Source of the DNA: Bacillota bacterium
GTDB lineage: Bacteria > Bacillota > Clostridia > Oscillospirales > Ruminococcaceae
Reading direction: 5' to 3'
Assembly: GCA_023395435.1 (NCBI GenBank)
Contig: JAEWZG010000039.1
Location: 1 to 12,634, forward strand
DNA: 12,634 nucleotides
Numbering within the stretch: the stretch's first letter is position 1; each line of letters opens with the position of its first letter. Positions 1 through 6,240 of this stretch are shown one piece after another. The notes beneath the pieces are model-generated. The model saw only the letters and a program-made list of their open reading frames with translations, was not told where the DNA came from and made no database searches. A program made the translations under genes and the position numbers.

Positions 1-62
1 TAGTTCTACTTCCTGAAAGAGCTGTATTCACAAAGGATAACGTTGATAACTACAATTTCTAA
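1..62 (+). CDS. lsrB: C-terminal end of LsrB-like autoinducer-2/sugar-binding protein (partial)
   Basis: The frame beginning at base 3 is open to a TAA at 60-62 and encodes VLLPERAVFTKDNVDNYNF. This closely resembles the end of E. coli LsrB as I remember it (VLPERVIFNKDNIDKYDF). LsrB is the lipid-anchored or periplasmic binding protein that delivers AI-2 to the LsrACD ABC importer; related rhamnose-binding proteins end similarly. Only 19 residues are visible, so ligand-binding residues cannot be checked. The next gene is lsrF, and the lsrB-lsrF order is that of the E. coli lsr operon, which strengthens the call. The alternative is another pentose/rhamnose-type binding protein of the same family. 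Confidence 0.7.
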   Translation, partial: VLLPERAVFTKDNVDNYNF

Positions 63-90
63 TTTTAAATTTCTCATATTTTATTCTTTC

Positions 91-125
91 AGATAAATAC
101 GGAGGGGTAACCCTCCGTCATATCT
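91..125 (+). terminator. GTAA-loop hairpin between lsrB and lsrF
   Basis: An 8-bp perfect GC-rich stem (99-106 with 111-118) closes on a GTAA tetraloop, which is of the GNRA class. A further AGATA/TATCT pairing (91-95 with 121-125) could extend it. No T-run follows, so it is a poor intrinsic terminator. It may instead act as an mRNA-stabilising or processing hairpin at the 3' end of the binding-protein message, as often seen after highly expressed binding-protein genes. The structure is seen in the sequence; its role is inferred. Confidence 0.5.
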
Positions 126-159
126 GACTTATGTATATTTATTGATTATATATAAGTGA

Positions 160-177
160 GGTATGACAACTCATATC
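160..177 (+). other. Small leader hairpin before lsrF
   Basis: GGTATGA (160-166) can pair with TCATATC (171-177) around a CAAC loop, with one G-U pair. It lies about 18 bases before the lsrF ribosome binding site. A weak promoter-like pair (CTGACT at 124-129 and TATATA at 147-152, 17-base spacer) lies just upstream and would start transcription close to this hairpin. Both signals are weak and could be chance in AT-rich DNA. Confidence 0.25.
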
Positions 178-208
178 AAAAGGTAAACTAAAATGGAGGT
201 ATTTAATT

Positions 209-1090
209 ATGGCAGATTTACAAGGATTAAAAGTAGCAAAAGATTATCATCTCGATGCTCCTTTCGCAAACCAGGGCAGCTTTTATGTAAAGGGTGCTAA
301 TAATCTTGATTGGGGTATGAAAAAACACCTTTCAAACATTTTTGACCCTGTCAGTGGTAATACAGTTATGTTTGCTTTTGACCATGGCTACTTTATGGGA
401 TCAACAGCAGGTCTTGAGCGTCTTGATATTGTTATTCCAAAGCTTCTCGACAGTGTTGACGTTTTGATGGGAACACGTGGTGCTCTCCGTTCATGCGTAT
501 CACCTGATAATAAGAAGGGTATTGCTTTGAGAACAACATCAGGATCATCAATGATTCAGGATGATCTTTCATTTGAAATCAACGCTGTTGATATTGAAGA
601 TGCAATAAGAATGAATGCTGACTGTATGGCTGTTCAGACTTTCATCGGTGCTGAAGGACAGCTTTCAAGCATTGATAACCTTTCAAAGACTATCAATGCT
701 GGGCTAAGATACAGTATCCCAACAATGGGAGTTGTTGCAGTAGGAAAGGATATGGAAAGAACAGATCGTTTCTTCAAGCTTGCAACAAGAATCGTAGCAG
801 AAATGGGAGCTAACATTATTAAGACTTACTACTGCGATAACTTTGAAGAAGTAGTAGCAGCTTGTCCAGTGCCAATCGTTGTTGCTGGTGGTAAAAAACT
901 ACCTGAGCAAGAAGCTCTGACACTTGCATATAAGGCAATTTCAGGCGGAGCTCGTGGTCTTGATATGGGAAGAAACATTTTCCAGAGTGAGCATCCTGTT
1001 GAAATGGCTGCAGCTATCAATAAGATTGTTCACCACAAGTTTAATGATAAAGAAGCATACGAGTTCTATCTTGATGCTATCAATAAGTAA
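209..1090 (+). CDS. lsrF: LsrF, 3-hydroxy-5-phosphonooxypentane-2,4-dione thiolase
   Basis: This 293-residue protein matches E. coli LsrF (291 residues) along its whole length. Shared blocks include LDWGM, FDHGYF, TRGALRS, PTMGVVAVGKDM, IIKTYY, CPVPIVVAGGKKLPE and DMGRNIFQS. LsrF is a cytoplasmic class I aldolase-type TIM barrel that moves an acetyl group from the phosphorylated AI-2 derivative P-HPD to CoA, giving DHAP and acetyl-CoA. The Schiff-base lysine is predicted to be K205 in IIKTYY, and the phosphate-binding glycines fall in AGG and the DMGRN segment. The ATG at 209 has GGAGG at 195-199, nine bases upstream. It follows an LsrB-like gene, but no lsrG follows it. Function by homology is secure for the family; use of AI-2 as true substrate is inferred, since Clostridia also place LsrF-like aldolases beside pentose transporters. 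Confidence 0.92.
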   Translation: MADLQGLKVAKDYHLDAPFANQGSFYVKGANNLDWGMKKHLSNIFDPVSGNTVMFAFDHGYFMGSTAGLERLDIVIPKLLDSVDVLMGTRGALRSCVSPDNKKGIALRTTSGSSMIQDDLSFEINAVDIEDAIRMNADCMAVQTFIGAEGQLSSIDNLSKTINAGLRYSIPTMGVVAVGKDMERTDRFFKLATRIVAEMGANIIKTYYCDNFEEVVAACPVPIVVAGGKKLPEQEALTLAYKAISGGARGLDMGRNIFQSEHPVEMAAAINKIVHHKFNDKEAYEFYLDAINK

Positions 1091-1101
1091 GAATACTTAT
1101 T

Positions 1102-1136
1102 AAGGGTGGGCTTATTCAGTCCGCCCTTTATTTTGT
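1102..1136 (+). terminator. Intrinsic terminator after lsrF
   Basis: AAGGGTGG (1102-1109) pairs with CCGCCCTT (1121-1128), with one G-U pair, around an 11-base loop, and a T-rich tract (TTTATTTTGT) follows. It should end the lsr transcript at least in part. No clear promoter lies between it and the next gene, so the permease may depend on read-through. Confidence 0.65.
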
Positions 1137-1151
1137 GTTTAAAGGAGGTTA

Positions 1152-2090
1152 ATGTACTTGACTTCAATGATAATCAAAATGGTTCTGCCTGTTATCGTTA
1201 TGCTTGGTATAGGTTATATGTGCAATCGAAAGCAGCTTTTCGGTACAGAAGGACTTAACGCACTTAAGAATATTATCGGTAAGATAACTCTCCCTGTTGT
1301 TCTCTTTAATGCTTTTTATACTGCTGAATATAATATGAGAATGTTAATCGTTTTTATTGTGGTATTTTTAAGTTGCGGAATTGCACTCGGAGCAGGCTTC
1401 TTACTTCGAAACTTTGTTAAACCTTATGGTAAGTTCTTTCCGTTTTTAATGTCAAGCTTTGAGGCGGGAATGCTTGGCTATTCTTTGTTTGGACTTATTG
1501 CGGGGGTATCAGCTTTGAAAACCTTTGCATTAGTTGACATTGGACAGACTATTTCTGCTTATACAGTTTTTCTTATTGCTCTTAATGTTACTAACGGCCA
1601 GAAGGCTACCCCTAAAAGAATAGTAATGAATATGGTAAGGTCAGCTCCTTGTATGGGAATGTTGCTAGGTGTTACATTCGGGCTTTTCGGGGTTCACAAT
1701 GTTCTTGCTCATACTGCTGTTGGTGGAGTAATCACTCAGCTGATAAGCTTTATATCTGCCCCAACTGCAGGAATTATTCTTATAATAGTCGGCTATGAGT
1801 TTTCTGTTAAAAAGGAACTTATCAAACCTGTTTTGTTAACAGTATTATTCAGATTTACTGTTATGGCTGTTCTATGTACATTAGCAAGCCTAATAATATT
1901 TGCATTTACACCTTTTGATAAGGAACTTCAGATAGCATTGGCACTTATGTTTTCATTACCTGCACCTTTTATTATCCCTCTTTTTGCGGATGTTGAAGGT
2001 CACGCTGAATACATATCGACATCTTTGTCCGTCTGCACATTAATGACGATAATAGTATTTATAGGAATTGCTGCTTTTAGTATGGCATAA
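1152..2090 (+). CDS. AEC-family (auxin efflux carrier type) membrane permease
   Basis: This protein of about 312 residues is hydrophobic throughout, with about ten predicted helices, and has the features of the AEC/Mem_trans family: an N-terminal helix followed by LPVVLFNAF near residue 50, GMLGYSLFGL near 105, and SLPAPFIIPLFA near the C-terminus. Bacterial members export or import small organic acids such as malate, but the substrate cannot be read from the sequence. AGGAGG lies at 1143-1148, only three bases before the ATG at 1152. An in-frame TTG at 1158 sits at the ideal nine-base distance, so the true start may be TTG at 1158, which would drop two residues. It lies 61 bases after lsrF across a terminator. 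Position invites the idea of a link to AI-2 or its breakdown products, but nothing shows this. Confidence 0.88.
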   Translation: MYLTSMIIKMVLPVIVMLGIGYMCNRKQLFGTEGLNALKNIIGKITLPVVLFNAFYTAEYNMRMLIVFIVVFLSCGIALGAGFLLRNFVKPYGKFFPFLMSSFEAGMLGYSLFGLIAGVSALKTFALVDIGQTISAYTVFLIALNVTNGQKATPKRIVMNMVRSAPCMGMLLGVTFGLFGVHNVLAHTAVGGVITQLISFISAPTAGIILIIVGYEFSVKKELIKPVLLTVLFRFTVMAVLCTLASLIIFAFTPFDKELQIALALMFSLPAPFIIPLFADVEGHAEYISTSLSVCTLMTIIVFIGIAAFSMA

Positions 2091-2127
2091 AAAAGAGAGT
2101 ATCATCGCTTTTTGATGATACTCTTTT
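2090..2127. terminator. Bidirectional terminator between the permease and the CatA-like gene
   Basis: An 11-bp perfect stem, AGAGTATCATC (2096-2106) with GATGATACTCT (2114-2124), has a 7-base loop. A T-run follows on the plus side and an A-run (2090-2094) precedes it, giving a U-tract on the minus side too. It serves the two convergent genes. Confidence 0.85.
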
Positions 2128-2129
2128 GT

Positions 2130-2780
2130 CTACTTACTTATGAATTCTTTTATTTCCTTTTCAAGCAATAAAAATACCTTTGCAACTAAATATCCATCAG
2201 CTGCAGCATGATTGAGTCTTACTGTTACCGGCATAAGAAGTCTTCCGCTATCTTCCTTATATTTTCCCCAGTTGATGATAGGCGGAAAGTATAAATGTCC
2301 GTCAGGTAGTTCAATGTTAAGTGAATCATAAGATAACCACGAGATATATGAAGCGTCAAAATAGTTTGGATGATTCTGTGAGTCAAGCTGATATTCCCGG
2401 GTCAGTTTGGCTTTTTCAATATCCTTACTGCAATTTTTATAGAACATTCTATAATTCTCAAAATACTCAGTATATACAGGCGTGCAGGTTTCAGTATCCT
2501 CATGGAATATATAATGTACAGGATTTATCTTATCAAAAGCCACAAGCTTATTCTCCTGCCACATATAATACAAGCGGTAATCCTCTCTTGAATTAAGAAC
2601 TTTTGAAAGTATGTAAAGGAAGTTTATATAAAACTTTGTATTATTCTCCCTTGAATGCTTTACAAGCTCGGTTATATCAATTCTGCTTGTAATTGAGGTT
2701 GAACATTTGCAGTCTTCACTGAAATGACGGAAAACGTCCTTTCTGTAATAATTATTCATATTAATTTCTTTGTAGTCCAT
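2130..2780 (-). CDS. CatA-like (chloramphenicol acetyltransferase family) O-acetyltransferase
   Basis: The 216-residue product matches the trimeric CatA family (about 219 residues) in length and order: an N-terminal RIDITELVK strand, KFY, PVHYIFHEDTET, WLSYDSLN, PIINWGKY, LLMPV and the active-site segment LNHAAADGY. The family moves acetyl from acetyl-CoA to a hydroxyl on chloramphenicol or a related acceptor in the cytoplasm. The catalytic histidine is H191 and the structural aspartate D195; a serine equivalent to Ser148 of CAT-III is present (S153). The usual HHAVCDG is here NHAAADG, so the first histidine is replaced by Asn. The frame is open upstream to 2891, but the ATG at 2780 has GGAGG (plus-strand complement at 2789-2793) eight bases before it and gives the family length. 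Drug resistance is not proven; many chromosomal Clostridial homologues have unknown acceptors. Confidence 0.85.
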   Translation of the reverse strand: MDYKEINMNNYYRKDVFRHFSEDCKCSTSITSRIDITELVKHSRENNTKFYINFLYILSKVLNSREDYRLYYMWQENKLVAFDKINPVHYIFHEDTETCTPVYTEYFENYRMFYKNCSKDIEKAKLTREYQLDSQNHPNYFDASYISWLSYDSLNIELPDGHLYFPPIINWGKYKEDSGRLLMPVTVRLNHAAADGYLVAKVFLLLEKEIKEFISK

Positions 2781-2858
2781 AAGTCTATCCTCCATATAAA
2801 ATGTTTTGCATATAAAAATAACAAATAATGAATAAGAAAAAATAACGATAATAAATAT

Positions 2859-2887
2859 AGAATATAACAGAATAATTATTCTGTCAA
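2859..2887 (-). promoter_or_regulatory. Promoter and palindromic operator of the CatA-like gene
   Basis: On the minus strand TTGACA (complement of 2882-2887) and TATTCT (complement of 2859-2864) stand 17 bases apart. The spacer is filled by a perfect 18-bp palindrome, ACAGAATAATTATTCTGT, at 2867-2884, which also overlaps the -35 box. A symmetric site in this position is typical of a dimeric repressor blocking RNA polymerase (TetR, MarR or GntR type; the class is not known). No regulator gene is adjacent in the window. Confidence 0.6.
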
Positions 2888-2924
2888 ACATTTGTTATTA
2901 TAAATGTATAAAATTGATAATAAC

Positions 2925-2954
2925 TTGACTTTATAAGGTAATTTGTAATATAAT
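2925..2954 (+). promoter_or_regulatory. Sigma-A type promoter of the zinc-ribbon/SPFH cluster
   Basis: TTGACT (2925-2930) and a perfect TATAAT (2949-2954) stand 18 bases apart. Transcription should start near 2961. It is divergent from the CatA-like promoter, with about 38 bases between the two -35 boxes. Its -10 box overlaps the first ATG of the following open frame, so that ATG cannot be the start codon of this transcript. Confidence 0.75.
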
Positions 2955-3000
2955 GTTTTTAATAGAGATTAATGGATTTATTGAATGGCGGTGTTATTTC

Positions 3001-3744
3001 TTGAACTGGACACCTATAGTAATATTAGGAATATTAATTGGTGGCGGCGCATTAGGCGTTGTAGCAATTAAAACTAAAATAAGAGAGTTTTCAAGATCGG
3101 TTTTTGGAACAGACACATTAACTCAAGGCATTAGAAATCAGCAGGAAGAAGCCTCAATGACGCCAAAATCGGTTTCTTCAATGACAAGGATTTTCCTCCC
3201 ACAGATACAGAGGGATTTTCCGGAATTCAACTATGAGGAATTCAAGGCAAAGGTTGAAAATATGCTTAAATCTGCTTTTGTTGCTATTACAAGTGAAAGC
3301 GCAGATCTACTCACAGATGCTTCTGAAGATCTTCACAAGTCGGTTGAACTTACTATTGAAAGTAATAAATCCCAGGGCAAAACAGAAGCTTACGACTGTA
3401 TAACAATATATCAGACAGAGATTACAAGGTATACAAAAAGCTCCGGTACCTGTGTTATAACATTACAGAGTGCTGTGGGATATCTTCATTACATAGAACA
3501 GAACGGCAAGGTAATTTCAGGTTCACAAGAACTTCGTGAACAGACAAAATACAACACTGATATAATATATATTCAGGATGTAGATAAGCTTTCATCTGAA
3601 GCGGTTACGTCTTTAGGTACTAACTGCCCAAACTGTGGAGCCCCAATTAAAAATCTGGGCTCAAAATTCTGCGAATACTGTGGAACAGGTGTAAGGGTTG
3701 TTAATATAAATGTGTGGACAATAAATAAATTCCAAAAAATTTAA
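3001..3744 (+). CDS. Membrane-anchored Tim44/NTF2-like protein with C-terminal zinc ribbon
   Basis: The product (247 residues from a TTG start) has one N-terminal membrane helix (about residues 3-24, PIVILGILIGGGALGVVAI). Next come a short polar linker and a domain of about 130 residues (FLPQIQRDFPEFNYEEF to GYLHYIEQNG) that reads like a Tim44-like, NTF2-fold domain. A four-cysteine zinc ribbon closes it (C209, C212, C224, C227). I chose TTG at 3001 because GGCGGTG (2987-2993) lies seven bases upstream and because the open frame's first ATG (2953) lies inside the -10 box. No other in-frame ATG precedes the membrane helix. It heads an operon and is followed 15 bases later by the SPFH gene. Exact function is unknown; a scaffold at the membrane is a guess. 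The Tim44 call comes from pattern and secondary-structure feel, not a search. Confidence 0.75.
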   Translation: MNWTPIVILGILIGGGALGVVAIKTKIREFSRSVFGTDTLTQGIRNQQEEASMTPKSVSSMTRIFLPQIQRDFPEFNYEEFKAKVENMLKSAFVAITSESADLLTDASEDLHKSVELTIESNKSQGKTEAYDCITIYQTEITRYTKSSGTCVITLQSAVGYLHYIEQNGKVISGSQELREQTKYNTDIIYIQDVDKLSSEAVTSLGTNCPNCGAPIKNLGSKFCEYCGTGVRVVNINVWTINKFQKI

Positions 3745-3759
3745 TGCGGAGGGTCTTAA

Positions 3760-5088
3760 ATGGGTATTATTAAAGCAGTTGCAGGTGCTATCGGCGGAGG
3801 ACTTGCTGACCAGTGGTTGGAAGTCATCGAACCTAACGACATGGGCGGAAACACTGTATTTACCAATGGCGTTATGGTAAGACAGAATGACAAGAGAAAC
3901 AGTAACTACAAGGGTACTGGACAGACAATTTCAAACGGTTCTATTGTGCACGTATATGATAATCAGTTTATGATGCTCGTTGACGGTGGTAAGATTGTTG
4001 ACTATACTGCTGAACCTGGCTATTACAAGGTAAACAATTCATCAATGCCTTCATTGTTTAACGGACAGTTTGGTGATACCTTGAAGGAATCATTCAGCCG
4101 TATAAAATTTAGTGGTACAACACCTACAAAACAGCAGGTTTTTTATCTCAACCTTCAGGAGATCAAAGGAAATCCTTTTGGTACAGCAAACCCTGTTATG
4201 TACTATGATGCAAAGCTCGATGCCGACCTTTACATAAGAGCTCGTGGTATGTACTCTATAAAATTAACAGACCCTATAAAGTTCTATCAGGAAGTTATTC
4301 CTCGTAATGCTGAAAGAGTAAATTACTCAGAAGTAAACGATCAGTATCGTGCTGAATTCCTATCTGCATTCCAGTCAGCAATCAACCAGATGTCAGCTGA
4401 CGGTATTTCTATCAGAACAATGGCTTCAAGGGGAACAGAACTCAGCAAGTATATGAAGGATGTTCTTGATGAAGATTGGAACACAACACGTGGATTTGAA
4501 GTATGCAATGTCGGTGTAGATGGTATTACATATGACGAGCAGTCACAAAAGATTCTTGCTATGCGTTCTCAGGCGGCAGTTATGTCAGACCCAAGATTGC
4601 TTAATGCTCAGGTACAGCTTAATGTTTCTGAAGGTATTAAAGCAGCAGGCTCAAATTCAGCTGGTTCTATGGCTGGATTTATGGGTGTTGGTTTGGGTAT
4701 GCAGGCAGGTGGCGGATTTATGGGAGCAGCAGGAGCAACTAATCAGCAGCTTATGCAACAACAGCAACAGGCTCAGCAGGAAGCTCAAGCATCAGCTCCA
4801 GTAGCCACAGCAGCTCCGGCAGCAACAGGTTGGACTTGTGAATGTGGAACTGTTAATACAGGCAAGTTCTGTGCTGAATGCGGTAAGCCTCAGCCACAGG
4901 CTCCAGCAGGCTGGACTTGTGAATGTGGAACTGTTAATACAGGCAAGTTCTGTGCAGAATGCGGTAAACCTCAGCCACCAAAGAAAATCAAGTGCGATAA
5001 GTGTGGATATGAGCCGGATATCAGTAATGGTATTCCTAAGTTCTGCCCTGAATGTGGCGATATTATTGATAACAGCGATAAGGCTTAA
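3760..5088 (+). CDS. ydjI: YdjI-like SPFH (stomatin/prohibitin) protein with three zinc ribbons
   Basis: The 442-residue protein begins MGIIKAVAGAIGGGLADQW, typical of the SPFH proteins once named virion core protein-like (COG4260, B. subtilis YdjI). The SPFH domain spans about residues 20-290. A flexible stretch rich in Gly, Met, Ala and then Gln follows (about 292-356). Three zinc ribbons come last: C360/C362/C371/C374, an almost identical copy at C387/C389/C398/C401, and a divergent C412/C415/C429/C432. There is no membrane helix, so it probably binds membranes through the glycine-rich N-terminus or through partners. GGAGGG (3748-3753) lies six bases before the ATG. In B. subtilis YdjI with YdjG and YdjH brings PspA to the membrane; here the YdjG- and YdjH-like genes follow. 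It is longer than YdjI (about 320 residues), mainly through the ribbon tail. Confidence 0.92.
   Translation: MGIIKAVAGAIGGGLADQWLEVIEPNDMGGNTVFTNGVMVRQNDKRNSNYKGTGQTISNGSIVHVYDNQFMMLVDGGKIVDYTAEPGYYKVNNSSMPSLFNGQFGDTLKESFSRIKFSGTTPTKQQVFYLNLQEIKGNPFGTANPVMYYDAKLDADLYIRARGMYSIKLTDPIKFYQEVIPRNAERVNYSEVNDQYRAEFLSAFQSAINQMSADGISIRTMASRGTELSKYMKDVLDEDWNTTRGFEVCNVGVDGITYDEQSQKILAMRSQAAVMSDPRLLNAQVQLNVSEGIKAAGSNSAGSMAGFMGVGLGMQAGGGFMGAAGATNQQLMQQQQQAQQEAQASAPVATAAPAATGWTCECGTVNTGKFCAECGKPQPQAPAGWTCECGTVNTGKFCAECGKPQPPKKIKCDKCGYEPDISNGIPKFCPECGDIIDNSDKA
4828..4980 (+). repeat. In-frame 81-base tandem duplication of a zinc ribbon
   Basis: The segment starting at 4828 (GWTCECGTVNTGKF...) recurs at 4909 with the same 23 residues in a row and only synonymous changes that I can see (GGT/GGC, GCT/GCA, AAG/AAA). 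The offset is 81 bases or 27 codons, keeping frame. The low divergence points to a recent duplication or to ongoing expansion and contraction of the array. Confidence 0.9.
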
Positions 5089-5096
5089 GTTGTTAG

Positions 5097-5128
5097 AAAT
5101 AGAGAGGTGTTTTTTCACCTCTCTATTT
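5097..5128 (+). terminator. Internal hairpin terminator/attenuator between the ydjI- and ydjG-like genes
   Basis: A 13-bp perfect stem, AAATAGAGAGGTG (5097-5109) with CACCTCTCTATTT (5116-5128), closes on a loop of six T. It starts eight bases after the SPFH stop codon. The trailing Ts lie within the stem and GAATTAAT follows, so the U-tract is short and termination may be partial. It would lower expression of the two downstream genes relative to the SPFH gene. Confidence 0.65.
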
Positions 5129-5172
5129 GAATTAATAATGAAATTATATACGAAAGCGAGTGATATCGGGGT

Positions 5173-6240
5173 ATGCCAGTATTAACCTATGTATGTAATA
5201 ACTGTGGTGGTGATCTCACCTTTGATCCTGTGAGTCAGAAGTTTACATGCAAATTCTGTGCCAGTAGTTTTACAAAAGAACAGCTTGAAACCAAAGAGCC
5301 TGAAACAACACAAGAAAATGTTGAAGAAGAAAATGTGGTAAAATCCGAAGAAGAGCTGAAAGATGAATGTGACGCAGCACTTTTTACCTGCCCAAGCTGT
5401 GGAGCAGAAATTGTAACAGACAATACAACAGCAGCTACGTTCTGTTATTATTGTCAAAATCCTGTTCTTCTTACAGGACGTCTTGATGGTAAGTTTATGC
5501 CAAACAGACTTATCCCTTTCAAATTCAATAGAGATACAGCTATTCAAAAGTTCTTAGCGTGGACAAAGAAAAAATTCTTCCTGCCTAAGGATTTCTTTTC
5601 AAAAACATCTATTGATAAACTTACAGGTGTTTACTTCCCATATTGGATTGTTGATGCAGATACAAAATCAAATATGACAGCTGAAGGTCATAGGGTACGC
5701 ACATGGACTTCAGGGGATACAAAATATACCGAAACCAAAGTTTACAATCTTGAAAGAGGTGGTAATATTCATCTTGAGGATATTATCAAGACAGGATTGA
5801 AAAAAGCCAACAAGCGACTTGTCGAGAGCGTTCAGCCATTCAATGAGCAGGAGCTTACTCCTTTTTCAATGACATACCTTTCTGGCTTCCAAGCTGAAAA
5901 GAGGGATATTGAACGTGCAGAGCTTGAGCAGGAGGTTTCAAATGATATTCAGAAATTTAGTGAGGCTTTGCTTCTTGAAACAACAAAAGAATTCTCAAAT
6001 GTAAAGACTACATATTTCAATGCTGATGTTACAAATGTTGCTTGGGAATATGGACTTCTCCCTGTATGGACAATGACATATAAGTATAAAGGCGAGATGT
6101 ATTATTATGCAATGAACGGACAAACAGGAAAAACCTGTGGTAAGCTTCCGGTCGATATGCCAAAGCTACTCCGAGTAGCAGGATTGGTTTCTGCTGGCTT
6201 ATGTGCAATTCTTGCGTTGGGAGGTTACTTTATAATATGA
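5173..6240 (+). CDS. ydjG: YdjG-like membrane protein with two N-terminal zinc ribbons
   Basis: The 355-residue protein starts with a TFIIB-type zinc ribbon (C8, C11, C26, C29), then an acidic linker, then a second ribbon (C73, C76, C91, C94). The motif NRLIPFKF and a domain with KFLAW, FFLPKDF and LTGVYFPYW follow. One C-terminal membrane helix (about 334-355) ends just inside the stop. This is the architecture of B. subtilis YdjG (about 340 residues), a membrane protein of the PspA envelope-stress module. The ribbons should face the cytoplasm if the last helix is the only anchor. The ATG at 5173 fits the family start, but the ribosome binding site is poor: GGGG ends one base before it and only GCGAGTG lies further up. 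It is 84 bases after the SPFH gene, past a hairpin, and overlaps the next gene by four bases. Confidence 0.88.
   Translation: MPVLTYVCNNCGGDLTFDPVSQKFTCKFCASSFTKEQLETKEPETTQENVEEENVVKSEEELKDECDAALFTCPSCGAEIVTDNTTAATFCYYCQNPVLLTGRLDGKFMPNRLIPFKFNRDTAIQKFLAWTKKKFFLPKDFFSKTSIDKLTGVYFPYWIVDADTKSNMTAEGHRVRTWTSGDTKYTETKVYNLERGGNIHLEDIIKTGLKKANKRLVESVQPFNEQELTPFSMTYLSGFQAEKRDIERAELEQEVSNDIQKFSEALLLETTKEFSNVKTTYFNADVTNVAWEYGLLPVWTMTYKYKGEMYYYAMNGQTGKTCGKLPVDMPKLLRVAGLVSAGLCAILALGGYFII

Noticed and set aside
2781..2891. N-terminal hydrophobic extension of the CatA-like protein (37 residues, membrane-helix-like)
   Set aside because: It covers the promoter and palindrome, lacks a ribosome binding site, and would exceed the family length; AT-rich DNA read in frame gives hydrophobic codons by chance.
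4792..5118. Minus-strand open frame opposite the zinc-ribbon repeat
   Set aside because: It is an antisense shadow of the repeated coding sequence and contains the terminator; no start signals and no recognisable protein.
5138..5185. Fifteen-codon reading frame overlapping the YdjG-like start, as a possible leader peptide
   Set aside because: It has no ribosome binding site and no regulatory codon pattern; it is the tail of a chance frame running out of the repeated zinc-ribbon region.
6201..6236. Start of the TPM protein at 6201
   Set aside because: The ATG at 6237 forms a typical ATGA overlap, has GGGAGG upstream and begins a clean signal peptide.
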